A DNA stretch of 64,000 nt from Thalassospiraceae bacterium LMO-JJ14 (GTDB taxonomy: Bacteria; Pseudomonadota; Alphaproteobacteria; Rhodospirillales; Casp-alpha2): contig CP134604.1 in assembly GCA_021555105.2 (NCBI GenBank), forward strand, positions 3,572,501 through 3,636,500, written 5' to 3'. The notes under the pieces are model-generated. The model saw only the letters and a program-made list of their open reading frames with translations, made no database searches and was not told where the DNA came from. Made by a program: the position numbers and the translations under genes. Positions 48,032 through 57,786 of the stretch are shown piece by piece (positions within the stretch are counted from its first letter, which is position 1; each line of letters starts with the position of its first letter).

Positions 48032-48571
48032 CTACTCGGTCACGTAGATGCGGCCGACCATCTGATGATGGCCGATCCCGCAAAATTCATTGCATACGAC
48101 GCTGTAGACACCTGCTTCGTTCGGCGTCACCGTCAGCACCATTTCGTAATTCGGATGAACCTGAATGTTGATGTTGGCGGGCTGCAGCGAGAACCCGTGC
48201 AGCCAGTCCAGCGAACTGAGATGCAGGCGGTAACTTTCGCCCTTTTTCAGTTCAAGCACCGGCCACCATTCCCAAAGCCGTGCCAGCATGTAGACATCAC
48301 TTCCGGCGGGCGGTCGAACCACCGGAATGCCGGTGTCGCCTTCCTCGCGGACCGTATATTCGTCGGCGAACGCCTCGACCTTGGCCGCATATACTTCGGG
48401 TTTGATGCGGTAAGCTTCGTTTGAAAGGTTCTGCTGTCCCTCGATGTGCCAGAATACCATCGTGAAGAACATCACCAGCCCCCAAACGAAGGCGACGGAA
48501 ATCCATGTGATCTCCATCTTCGCCAGAGGTTCTTTCCACCAGAGTTTATCCTCGGGAGGTGTAATTGCCAT
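48032..48571 (-). CDS. CuA-containing subunit II of the heme-copper NO reductase
   Basis: A 179-residue protein with one N-terminal membrane helix (about 20-42) and a cupredoxin domain on the periplasmic side. The CuA ligands are complete: H125 (WLHGFSL) and C160-N-E162-F-C164-G-I-G-H168-H-Q-M171. It takes electrons from a soluble cytochrome c, for which the divergent cytochrome at 48952 is the obvious donor. It is shorter than aa3 subunit II and resembles the ba3-type single-helix form. The ATG at 48571 has AAAGGGGGACAGGGAC upstream. It is followed 12 bases later by subunit I. Confidence 0.92.
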   Translation of the reverse strand: MAITPPEDKLWWKEPLAKMEITWISVAFVWGLVMFFTMVFWHIEGQQNLSNEAYRIKPEVYAAKVEAFADEYTVREEGDTGIPVVRPPAGSDVYMLARLWEWWPVLELKKGESYRLHLSSLDWLHGFSLQPANINIQVHPNYEMVLTVTPNEAGVYSVVCNEFCGIGHHQMVGRIYVTE

Positions 48572-48585
48572 GTCCCTGTCCCCCT

Positions 48586-48771
48586 TTAATTCGCAACGGG
48601 GATTGCGGCAATTTCCATAATCCCCCAGATCGTATAAAAGACGGCGGGCACCGCGACGCCGATGAATAAAAGAAGAAACGGATTGTCCAGAATGCTCTGC
48701 ATTGCCGGTATGCGCTGGCCTTCAGTATCCTCGCCATCCGGTCCGGGCGTTTGGTTCTCGGATTCGTTCAT
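48586..48771 (-). CDS. Small single-helix membrane subunit of the NO reductase
   Basis: A 61-residue protein with a charged, proline-rich N terminus (NESENQTPGPDGEDTEG) and one membrane helix at about residues 31-54 (PFLLLFIGVAVPAVFYTIWG). A strong ribosome binding site (GGGGAGATGAGCCA) precedes the ATG. It is the first gene of the operon, 14 bases before the CuA subunit, and resembles the subunit IIa helix of ba3 oxidases in size and position. It is short, and its role is inferred from context. Confidence 0.75.
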   Translation of the reverse strand: MNESENQTPGPDGEDTEGQRIPAMQSILDNPFLLLFIGVAVPAVFYTIWGIMEIAAIPVAN

Positions 48772-48832
48772 TGGCTCATCTCCCCTGCGACTGCCACTCG
48801 GGCAATAGGATCACGAAGAGCGAAGCACATCC

Positions 48833-48846
48833 TTAACCTAAGTTAA
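48833..48846. promoter_or_regulatory. FNR/NNR-type palindrome between the NO reductase operon and cytochrome c
   Basis: TTAACCTAAGTTAA, two perfect TTAAC/GTTAA arms with a 4-base spacer. Its centre is 48839.5. For the cytochrome c gene a class II start would be near 48881, with TATTGA at 48871-48876 near the -10 position. For the minus strand the start would be near 48798, with CTATTG near 48803-48808. One site could therefore drive both directions. Confidence 0.65.
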
Positions 48847-48951
48847 GGACGCCAAACCTGATCCACGGTCTATTGAGATCAGAGGCGTAGCCACTGTCGT
48901 TGCGCCAGGCATGCAAATCGGTTTTTTGATTCAGGGGTTGGAGACGCTGTC

Positions 48952-49335
48952 ATGAATAGGATACTTCGCAACACCACGGCGCTTAGTCTGCTGGGACTGG
49001 CATTTACCGTCGTGCCTTCGCAGGGCATGGCGGCTGATGGCGCCAAGGTCTTTAACAAGTGCAAGGCATGCCACACGCTCGAAGCTGGCAAACACAAGGT
49101 CGGCCCGTCACTGGCCGGTGTCGTCGGGCGCAAGGCCGGAACCGCCGAAGGATTCACGAAGTACAAGGGGTTGAAGGGTGCGGATTGGGTCTGGACCGAA
49201 GAAGAACTGATGGCATACCTCGAGAACCCGACGTCATACACCAAAGCCAAGAGCGGCGAGCGGTCTTCTATGTCTCTTAAATTGAAAAAGGAAGATCAAC
49301 GCAAAGCGGTCATCGAGTTTCTGAAAGGCCATTGA
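48952..49335 (+). CDS. Class I cytochrome c (c2/c550-like)
   Basis: A 127-residue exported monoheme cytochrome. A signal peptide (to about PSQGMAA) is followed by C37-K-A-C40-H41. GPSLAGVVGRKAGTAEGF is typical of the cytochrome c2/mitochondrial type, and M107 in SSMSLKLKKE is the axial methionine. The ATG at 48952 follows GGAGACGCTGTC. It diverges from the NO-reductase operon with a shared FNR/NNR box, so it is probably the electron carrier for the CuA subunit and for NirS. Confidence 0.92.
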   Translation: MNRILRNTTALSLLGLAFTVVPSQGMAADGAKVFNKCKACHTLEAGKHKVGPSLAGVVGRKAGTAEGFTKYKGLKGADWVWTEEELMAYLENPTSYTKAKSGERSSMSLKLKKEDQRKAVIEFLKGH

Positions 49336-49781
49336 CCGTCCTCATGGACTGATCCTGCTTGTCTATTTTTGTATCATCTGCTTTCCCGCATGGCGTGATG
49401 CGCTTTTGCGCAGTCTGTCTGCACCCGATCTCTGAATGTCACGACCAAGTATTGGAATGCCACCGCCATGCCCAATCAATACCGGGTTATTTTCAGATTG
49501 TAGAATTTCGTGCAGCTTAAGAGTTCGCCACGGAACCTGGCATTGAAGCTTTCCTGCCCGCACGAACCGAAGTGCGAGAAAGATGGTCGCTCACTGTATA
49601 GTGCCGTTCCATGGCGACCAAAGGAACGGGTGTAAATTCTAGCCCCCCATAACCAACAAATAAATTATGTATAAAACAATTTATGAAAGGCTCTACTGTA
49701 TTCATACAGGTCCGGTTCAATAAAATGGCTAAACTGTCCATACTGCTTTACCGGGATTAGCTGAATGGGCAAAAATGTGTT
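49336..49781. other. 446-base gap, AT-richer, no convincing gene
   Basis: From the cytochrome c stop to the HD-GYP gene I see only short open stretches without recognisable similarity or ribosome binding sites. GTCCTCATGGAC followed by a T-rich stretch (around 49340-49370) may weakly terminate the cytochrome transcript. Composition becomes AT-richer after about 49600, which continues into the next gene. The last bases hold the promoter of that gene. Confidence 0.5.
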
Positions 49782-52718
49782 TTGATATATTACAGCCAGC
49801 GTGTTTCGCTGAAACATATCGAGGGTATTTTAATCAAAAAGACGCTTCTGCACTTTCTTTTGGTCGTGATTTCCGCCCTGTCGCTGACGACGATAGAAGC
49901 AACGGCTTCTGAAACACTTCCCGAAACAAAAAAAATCATCGCGGTATTTCCCAGAGATTTCCACCCTTATTTCCAGATGAACGAAGACGGCCAGCCATCC
50001 GGCTTCGCAATTGATGTCCTGAATGCAGTCGCGGCGCGTGCAGGCCTGGAAGTAAGCTATAATGCCAAGAGTTCTTGGTCTGAGGCCGTTGCAGACTTAC
50101 AAGACAAGCGGGCTCACGTCATTCCAAACATGGGCATCAGCCAAGAGCGAAAGGCTATCATGTCTTTCACTTCGCCCGTCGACACATTAATTGTTTCCGG
50201 GTTTGTTCTGAAAAATTCCAATGCCATTGTGAGAATCGACGATATTTCCGGACATACGGTTGGTGTGGTCGAAACCAATATCGCGGCGACCCTGATGAAG
50301 GATCGGAATGATATCAATTTAATAGTATACAAAGACTTTTCCGACGCTTTGCTTGGACTTCTTGTTCGGAATATCGATGTCTTCTTTTATCCAGAAACAC
50401 CTGTTTGGGCCACGGCTACGCAGGGTAAATTTGATCACCAAATTCGGGATATTGGACCGCCACTAAAACGTATTGAACGGGCAATCGCCGTCCGCAGCGA
50501 CCTCCCAGGCGTGCGCGGCATTCTCGACCGGGAACTGCGCGCTTTTCAGGCAACCGATGAATTTGAGGAACTGTACAGGAAATGGCACGGCCTAAAACCG
50601 GGTTCCGGTATTTTCCATTTTGCCCCTTGGTGGGCTGCAGTATCTGTCGCGACAGCTCTATTGCTCGGCAGCTACATGTTTGCCCGCTTGAGACGCCCCG
50701 GAACATTTAGAATATCTGAACGAACGGTCGAAGATATTCGTTCAGAGAATTCCTTACGAGAAAGGATTATCTGGCTGATCACTGTTATCACTGTCGTTAC
50801 GCTGGTCATCACCGGCACAGCGATCTGGGCTCTTTACACGACAGCATTTGACGAAGAAAAAGGTCGGTTGCTGGAAACAGCAAGGAGCCAGGCCGAACTT
50901 ATCGAGAGCGTCGCCATATTTAACGATCAGTTCAACTCTGACTATCCGGGCGGAAGTGACGCAGCAACAATCGCAGCAATTCGTGAAGGCTTCAGTCCTG
51001 CCTCAGGGACAACAGAAACAACTCTCGCCCGAAGAAATGGTGACCAAATTGTCTTCCTCTTTAGGCAACTGGCTTCGCGGAGTTTTGATCTGGCACAGGT
51101 TCCTCTCAACTCAAAGCGCGCAGAACCCATGCAAAGGGCGCTTTCCGGAATGACCGGGACAGTTGTCGGCCGGGATTACCGCAACGAACTTGTGCTTGCC
51201 GCGTATACACCGGTTCCTTATCTCGATCTCGGCATCGTCGTAAAAAGGGGTCTCAGTGAAATTCGAGAACCTTTCTTTCAGGCCATCTCATTTGCCGCTT
51301 TGGTCGCGGTGTTTGTTATTGCGGCAGGCGTGTTTCTGTTTGTCCGGTTATCCAATCCAATCCTTTCCCGAGCCTTGGAGAACGAGGCAAAACTCAGAAA
51401 AGTCCTCGATACGTCACCGATTCCTTTGACGATCAGTGACTATTCGACGGGTGAATTCCTGTATACCAATCCGGCAGCGGAAGAGTTGTTCGGGGCAACA
51501 TCCGACGGCCTCATCGGCCATACGACAAAAGATTACTATGCCAAAATTTCTGACAGGGAACGTGTTTTCAAAACAATGGATAGGGATGGCGCAGTCAGAA
51601 ATATGGAAGCCATCGCAGCCAGGAACGATGGGGTGAATTTCTGGGTTAACATTGATGCCCGCCAGATCATGTTCGAGGGTCGGAAAGCCGTTGTTGCTGG
51701 CATTGCCAATATCGATGAACGCAAGAAAGCCGAACATGCATTAAGGGAGAGCGAATCTCGTTTCAGGGATTTTGCGAAATCAGCTGCCGACAGTTTTTGG
51801 GAGACGGATGAAGAAAACAGGTTCACATATGTATCCTCGTCGATTGAAGGCATGAAGATCGACCCGGAGCGCGACATGTACGGACGCCGTCGCGAAGAAA
51901 TCAAAGGGCTTCAATATTCGCAAGAATCTTTGCAACGTTTGTATAAGATTTTATCCAGTCACAAACCCTACAGGGATTTTGAATGCCAGTTAATCTTCGA
52001 GACCGATGGCATCGAGCACTATATCCGCGATAGCGGCACCCCCATTTTCGATACGGATAAAAAGTTCAAAGGTTACCGCGGCACCCTCACAGACATAACC
52101 GAGCACAAGACCTTTGTGGCAAAGTTACAGGAAGCCTCACTTGGTCTTATCAATGCTATAGCAGTTACGATCGAAAAGCGCGATCCATACACCACCGGGC
52201 ATCAAAACAGAGTCGCTCATCTCGCCGTGGGCATCGCCAAGGAATTAAACTGGAACGAATCCCAAATATTGGGCCTTCGTCTCGGAGCGTTGGTACACGA
52301 TATTGGAAAAATTTCCATACCGGCAGAAATACTGAGTCGTCCCGGGAAGTTGAACGATGCAGAGTACCAACTAATCAAAACCCACCCTCAAACGGGATAC
52401 GATATTCTCAAAAATCATCAGTTTCCCTGGCCGATTGCCGAAATGGTTATTCAACATCATGAGCGAATAGATGGATCCGGCTATCCAAGAGGGCTAACCG
52501 CTGATCAGATTCTCCCCGAAGCAAAAGTCATAGGCGTCGCCGACGTCGTCGAAGCTATTTCTTCGCATCGACCCTACCGTGCGGCACTCGGCATCGAGGC
52601 AGGCATAGAAGAAATTACACGAGGCAAAGGTACAGCTTATGACCCCGATATTGTTGATGCGTGTATCAAATTGATTGTAAAAGGCGAATTCGATTGGAAT
52701 AAAACGGACGATACATAG
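49782..52718 (+). CDS. Periplasmic-sensor, PAS and HD-GYP domain protein (probable c-di-GMP phosphodiesterase)
   Basis: A 978-residue membrane receptor. After a signal segment (LHFLLVVISALSL), residues about 48-275 are an SBP_bac_3 amino-acid-binding-like domain (PRDFHPYFQMNEDGQPSGFA). A membrane helix at about 285-303 is followed by another near 331-354. A CACHE-like periplasmic loop leads to a helix near 495-520. Two PAS domains (about 535-650 and 660-780) precede the HD-GYP output domain (about 789-978: LVHDIGK and HHERIDGSGYP). It should hydrolyse c-di-GMP in response to a ligand. The start is uncertain: TTG at 49782 has no clear ribosome binding site. The gene is AT-richer than its neighbours and may be acquired. 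Confidence 0.85.
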   Translation: MIYYSQRVSLKHIEGILIKKTLLHFLLVVISALSLTTIEATASETLPETKKIIAVFPRDFHPYFQMNEDGQPSGFAIDVLNAVAARAGLEVSYNAKSSWSEAVADLQDKRAHVIPNMGISQERKAIMSFTSPVDTLIVSGFVLKNSNAIVRIDDISGHTVGVVETNIAATLMKDRNDINLIVYKDFSDALLGLLVRNIDVFFYPETPVWATATQGKFDHQIRDIGPPLKRIERAIAVRSDLPGVRGILDRELRAFQATDEFEELYRKWHGLKPGSGIFHFAPWWAAVSVATALLLGSYMFARLRRPGTFRISERTVEDIRSENSLRERIIWLITVITVVTLVITGTAIWALYTTAFDEEKGRLLETARSQAELIESVAIFNDQFNSDYPGGSDAATIAAIREGFSPASGTTETTLARRNGDQIVFLFRQLASRSFDLAQVPLNSKRAEPMQRALSGMTGTVVGRDYRNELVLAAYTPVPYLDLGIVVKRGLSEIREPFFQAISFAALVAVFVIAAGVFLFVRLSNPILSRALENEAKLRKVLDTSPIPLTISDYSTGEFLYTNPAAEELFGATSDGLIGHTTKDYYAKISDRERVFKTMDRDGAVRNMEAIAARNDGVNFWVNIDARQIMFEGRKAVVAGIANIDERKKAEHALRESESRFRDFAKSAADSFWETDEENRFTYVSSSIEGMKIDPERDMYGRRREEIKGLQYSQESLQRLYKILSSHKPYRDFECQLIFETDGIEHYIRDSGTPIFDTDKKFKGYRGTLTDITEHKTFVAKLQEASLGLINAIAVTIEKRDPYTTGHQNRVAHLAVGIAKELNWNESQILGLRLGALVHDIGKISIPAEILSRPGKLNDAEYQLIKTHPQTGYDILKNHQFPWPIAEMVIQHHERIDGSGYPRGLTADQILPEAKVIGVADVVEAISSHRPYRAALGIEAGIEEITRGKGTAYDPDIVDACIKLIVKGEFDWNKTDDT

Positions 52719-52752
52719 TTTGATTCATCTCAATTTTTGCACCCATACAAAT

Positions 52753-52956
52753 CTACCCTGACAAGAAAATGTGTATGGTCGTCCCATGGCAAAGCGATAC
52801 GGCCCAGATGTTAAAAAAGCCCTTAACCTTTTGAATTGGGGACTTTTTATATCGTTGCGGAAGCACGCAACCACTTATACCGAACACCGTCCAGCCGCGA
52901 TACCAAACGCCCTGTACCCGTCCTTCGATATAGACGTGGACGGCACGCGCGGGCAA
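52753..52956 (-). pseudogene. Truncated acylphosphatase gene
   Basis: A 67-residue frame starting with TTG 4 bases after the pccA stop. The first 22 residues (VHVYIEGRVQGVWYRGWT) are the catalytic N terminus of acylphosphatase, including the phosphate loop. After that, about eight residues appear deleted (GISGCV may echo the family GLSGWV), and the rest has no acylphosphatase similarity, lacking the NRxDG asparagine region. Family members are about 90 residues long. The break falls where the AT-rich HD-GYP patch ends, which suggests a deletion or insertion event there. An acylphosphatase next to the carboxylase gene is common in relatives. Confidence 0.6.
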
Positions 52957-52960
52957 CGCC

Positions 52961-54952
52961 TTACTCGAATTCGAGAATGATCTGGTCGACGGCGAGGTTC
53001 GAGCCGGCCTCGGCCTTGACCGCGGCGACGATACAGTCCTTTTCGGCCCGGAGCACGTTTTCCATCTTCATCGCCTCGACCACACACAGTTCTTCGCCGG
53101 ACTTCACTTCTTGTCCGACCTCGACGGCGACGGAGACCAGCAGCCCCGGCATCGGCGACAGCAGAAGCTTCGACGTGTCGGGCGGCTCCTTGACCGGCAT
53201 CAGCGCATTCAGCTCGGCGACGTGCGGTGACAGCACCCAGGCTTCGGCACGAATCCCCCCCTGCGAGATAATGTAGGCAACCGTCGAACGCTGGACCTGG
53301 AAGCAAACCATCTCACCGTTGACGTCGGCGCGGAACAGCGGCTCGCCCAGTTGCCAGTCGGTCTTGACGGTCATGTCTTCGCCGTCGACGGTCAGGCTGA
53401 CCGTACTGTCCGACGCATCGCCGACACGGGCGCGGTGCTCCCCTTCGGCGAAAATAACGATCCAGTCGGACGACACGCGGCGCGAATGAGCGGCGATCTG
53501 TCCGGAAATCCGTGCCGCACGGGCCTGGTAAGCCGCATGCATGACGGCGGCGACGGCGGCGAAGATCTTCGGGTCCTTCGGCGCCGTGTCGGCCGGGTTA
53601 AAGCCGTCGGGATATTCCTCGGCGATCAGGTTGGTGGTCAGCCGTCCCTCGATAAAGCGCGGATGCGTCATCAGTGCGTTCAGGAACGGGATGTTGTGCT
53701 GCACGCCTTCAATGAGGAACTCGTCCAAGGCGCGCTGCATACGTTCCGTCGCCGCTTCACGGTCCGGCCCGTAGGTGATCAGCTTGGCGATCATCGGGTC
53801 ATAGTACATGGAAATCTCGCCGCCTTCGTAGACCCCCGTGTCGACACGTACGGCGTCGGGTTCCTCGACCGGCGGGCGGTAGTTCACCAGACGCCCGATC
53901 GACGGCAGGAAGTTGCGGAACGGGTCTTCGGCGTAAATCCGGCTTTCGATGGCCCAGCCGGTGAGCTTTACATCCTTTTGCGTGAACGGCAGCTTTTCAC
54001 CGTCGGCGACACGGATCATCAGTTCGACGAGGTCGAGACCGGTGATGTATTCCGTCACCGGGTGTTCGACCTGCAGGCGTGTGTTCATTTCCAGGAAGAA
54101 GAAGTTCTTGTCCTTGTCGACGATAAACTCGACCGTCCCCGCCGAATGGTAATCGACGGCGGCAGCCAGCGCCACGGCCTGCTCGCCCATGGCTTTGCGG
54201 GTTTTCTCGTCGAGGAACGGCGACGGTGCTTCTTCGATGACCTTCTGGTGGCGGCGCTGGATCGAGCATTCGCGCTCGCCCAAATAGACCGTATTGCCGT
54301 GTTTGTCGGCGATGATCTGGATTTCGATGTGGCGCGGGTCTTCGATGAACTTTTCGACGAACACACGGTCGTCGCCGAACGACGACTTGGCTTCGTTGGT
54401 GGCGCGGATGAACCCGTCCTCGGCCTCCGCCGCGTTCCAGGCGATACGCATGCCCTTGCCGCCGCCACCCGCCGATGCCTTCAGCATCACCGGGTAACCG
54501 ATCTCGTTGGCGACCTTGACCGCTTCCTTGGCGTCGGCGATGGCATCCGGGTGGCCCGGCACGCACGACACCTTGGCAGCGTTGGCGAGCTTCTTGGATT
54601 CAATCTTGTCGCCCATCGCCGTGATCGCCTTGGGGCCCGGACCGATAAAGGCGACGCCGGCTTTTTCCAGTGCCTGGGCGAATTTGGTGTTCTCCGACAA
54701 AAAGCCGTAGCCCGGATGCACGGCATCGGCGCCGGTCTGCTCGATCGCGGCGAGGATATTGTCGATGACCAGATAGCTTTCCGCCGTCGGCGCCGGGCCG
54801 ATGTTGACGGCCTCGTCGGCCATCTGCACATGCAGCGCGTCCTTATCGGCGTCGGAATAGACGGCAACCGTGGCAATGCCCATGGCACGCGCCGACTTGA
54901 TGACCCGGCAGGCAATCTCTCCCCGGTTGGCGATCAGAATTTTTTTGAACAT
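52961..54952 (-). CDS. pccA: Acyl-CoA carboxylase biotin-carboxylase/biotin-carrier subunit (propionyl-CoA carboxylase alpha)
   Basis: A 663-residue protein with an N-terminal biotin carboxylase (FKKILIANRGEIACRVIKSA, the ATP-grasp region with KASAGGGGKGMRI, and FLEMNTRLQVEHPVTE). A linker domain leads to a C-terminal biotin carrier domain with EAMKME and the biotinyl lysine at K629. It carboxylates biotin with ATP and bicarbonate for transfer by PccB. It follows pccB on the same strand (12-base gap). Propionyl-CoA is the most likely substrate, but acetyl- or methylcrotonyl-CoA variants look similar. Confidence 0.92.
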   Translation of the reverse strand: MFKKILIANRGEIACRVIKSARAMGIATVAVYSDADKDALHVQMADEAVNIGPAPTAESYLVIDNILAAIEQTGADAVHPGYGFLSENTKFAQALEKAGVAFIGPGPKAITAMGDKIESKKLANAAKVSCVPGHPDAIADAKEAVKVANEIGYPVMLKASAGGGGKGMRIAWNAAEAEDGFIRATNEAKSSFGDDRVFVEKFIEDPRHIEIQIIADKHGNTVYLGERECSIQRRHQKVIEEAPSPFLDEKTRKAMGEQAVALAAAVDYHSAGTVEFIVDKDKNFFFLEMNTRLQVEHPVTEYITGLDLVELMIRVADGEKLPFTQKDVKLTGWAIESRIYAEDPFRNFLPSIGRLVNYRPPVEEPDAVRVDTGVYEGGEISMYYDPMIAKLITYGPDREAATERMQRALDEFLIEGVQHNIPFLNALMTHPRFIEGRLTTNLIAEEYPDGFNPADTAPKDPKIFAAVAAVMHAAYQARAARISGQIAAHSRRVSSDWIVIFAEGEHRARVGDASDSTVSLTVDGEDMTVKTDWQLGEPLFRADVNGEMVCFQVQRSTVAYIISQGGIRAEAWVLSPHVAELNALMPVKEPPDTSKLLLSPMPGLLVSVAVEVGQEVKSGEELCVVEAMKMENVLRAEKDCIVAAVKAEAGSNLAVDQIILEFE

Positions 54953-54964
54953 GGTGTTACTGCC

Positions 54965-56497
<1,533 letters not shown>

Positions 56498-56593
56498 GTT
56501 GACTCTCCCGTTTGCGCCACCCCCGATACATGCAATTGATCGAAGTCGAGACTGGCAGATGGTTCGGGATCATATAGCAACACACCTGCATAA

Positions 56594-56623
56594 TCTCAAT
56601 TAATAATAAATTTATTGCATATA
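56594..56623. promoter_or_regulatory. AT-rich element upstream of pta, shared with the xsc promoter
   Basis: The 30 bases begin TCTCAATTAATAATA and end TTGCATATA. They line up with 59531-59559 between xsc and the GMC gene, which begins TCTCAATATATAA and ends GCATAT. The pta copy includes a perfect palindrome AATAAATTTATT (56604-56615). It is likely an operator or promoter for the sulfonate island. Confidence 0.4.
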
Positions 56624-56649
56624 AAGATTATTTTTTCATATATAGTGAT

Positions 56650-57570
56650 ATGCTAAGTCAGATACCTTATGAAGTACCCTCTGGTCTCCTCAAGACCGCG
56701 CGCAAGCTCGATCCTGTTCGCATAGCGATAGCCGGCGCCGATCATCCGCTCCCTATGGAAACCGCGAGATCAGCCGCAATTCAGGGTCTCATCGATCCAG
56801 TGCTTATTGGTGACAAGGCGCGGATTTTGAGGTTCTCCAATCAGCTGTCATGGGAGCTGGGCGGACATTCTATTTTACATGCAAGCTCAGAAGTCGAAGC
56901 CGCCGAAGCGGCCGTACGCATCGCTTCGGAGGGTGGCGTGGATGCCATAATGAAGGGCCAAGTACATACGGACGTGCTGTTACGCGCCGTATTATCCCCT
57001 TCTTTTGGCCTGCGGGCGGGCCGGCGCATGACACATGTGTTCCATCTCAGCCTTCCCGGTTCGCCGGCCCCCCTGCTGGTCTCCGACTGCGCAATAAATG
57101 TCCGTCCGGATGAACGAACGTTGAAAGATATAGTCCTGAATACGCTGGATCTTGCCAGGTCGCTCTCGATTGAGAAACCACGAGTTGCTCTTCTTTCGGG
57201 CACAGAGAGCATCATCGAGAGCGTTCCATCCAGCGTGCTTGCCCACAACGTGAAATCCTGGGTCAGGACCCAAATGAGGGATGGAGAGTACGTCGATGGT
57301 CCGATGGGCTTGGATGTAGCCATTTCCCAATCGGCGGCAAACATCAAAGGCGTGAAAGGTGATGTTGCGGGTAACGCCAACATCCTAATCGTCCCCAACC
57401 TCGAAGCCGGCAACGTACTTTTCAAATCCCTTGTTTATTTCAGGTCCGCACTGCCGGCCGGACTTTTGCTAGGGGCCAAAGTTCCGATTATCCTCACCAG
57501 CCGCGCCGACCCGCCGGAAGCAAGACTCGCCGCAACCATCATTGCGCAAATTCATGCCGCAATAAAATAG
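56650..57570 (+). CDS. pta: Phosphate acetyltransferase (PTA/PTB family)
   Basis: A 306-residue protein of the phosphate acetyl/butyryltransferase family. GGVDAIMKGQVHTDVLLRAV near the middle and VKGDVAGNANILIVPNLEAG near the C terminus are the conserved phosphotransacetylase segments. It converts acetyl phosphate to acetyl-CoA. Next to xsc it completes the route from sulfoacetaldehyde to acetyl-CoA, a pairing known from taurine and isethionate degraders. The ATG at 56650 lacks a clear Shine-Dalgarno sequence. It converges on xsc with 216 bases between. A butyryl-specific enzyme cannot be excluded from sequence alone. Confidence 0.82.
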   Translation: MLSQIPYEVPSGLLKTARKLDPVRIAIAGADHPLPMETARSAAIQGLIDPVLIGDKARILRFSNQLSWELGGHSILHASSEVEAAEAAVRIASEGGVDAIMKGQVHTDVLLRAVLSPSFGLRAGRRMTHVFHLSLPGSPAPLLVSDCAINVRPDERTLKDIVLNTLDLARSLSIEKPRVALLSGTESIIESVPSSVLAHNVKSWVRTQMRDGEYVDGPMGLDVAISQSAANIKGVKGDVAGNANILIVPNLEAGNVLFKSLVYFRSALPAGLLLGAKVPIILTSRADPPEARLAATIIAQIHAAIK

Positions 57571-57696
57571 ACCGCGCCCTCCAACTCGCCAAATAATCGG
57601 CTGATAAAGTCGGTTTCTGTCATCATGGCCAACGCAATGGCGACCGACTATTTTTTCCAGGTCCTTTTGCATCCAAATCCAGTTCCTCCAAATAAA

Positions 57697-57725
57697 ACGG
57701 GCCGCAGCATAATACTGCGGCCCGT
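57697..57725 (-). terminator. Rho-independent terminator of xsc
   Basis: ACGGGCCGCAG (57697-57707) and CTGCGGCCCGT (57715-57725) form a perfect 11-base stem with a 7-base loop. On the minus strand it is followed by TTTTATTT. It lies 62 bases past the xsc stop. Confidence 0.85.
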
Positions 57726-57786
57726 TCAAGTATGCTCCACAACTAACCGGTGAAGACTTAGGGAGCCGGAGAAGACTCTTGGGTAA

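Noticed and set aside
49363-49741. Short minus-strand frames in the gap before the HD-GYP gene
   Set aside because: They have no ribosome binding site and no family similarity, and their composition matches non-coding AT-rich DNA.
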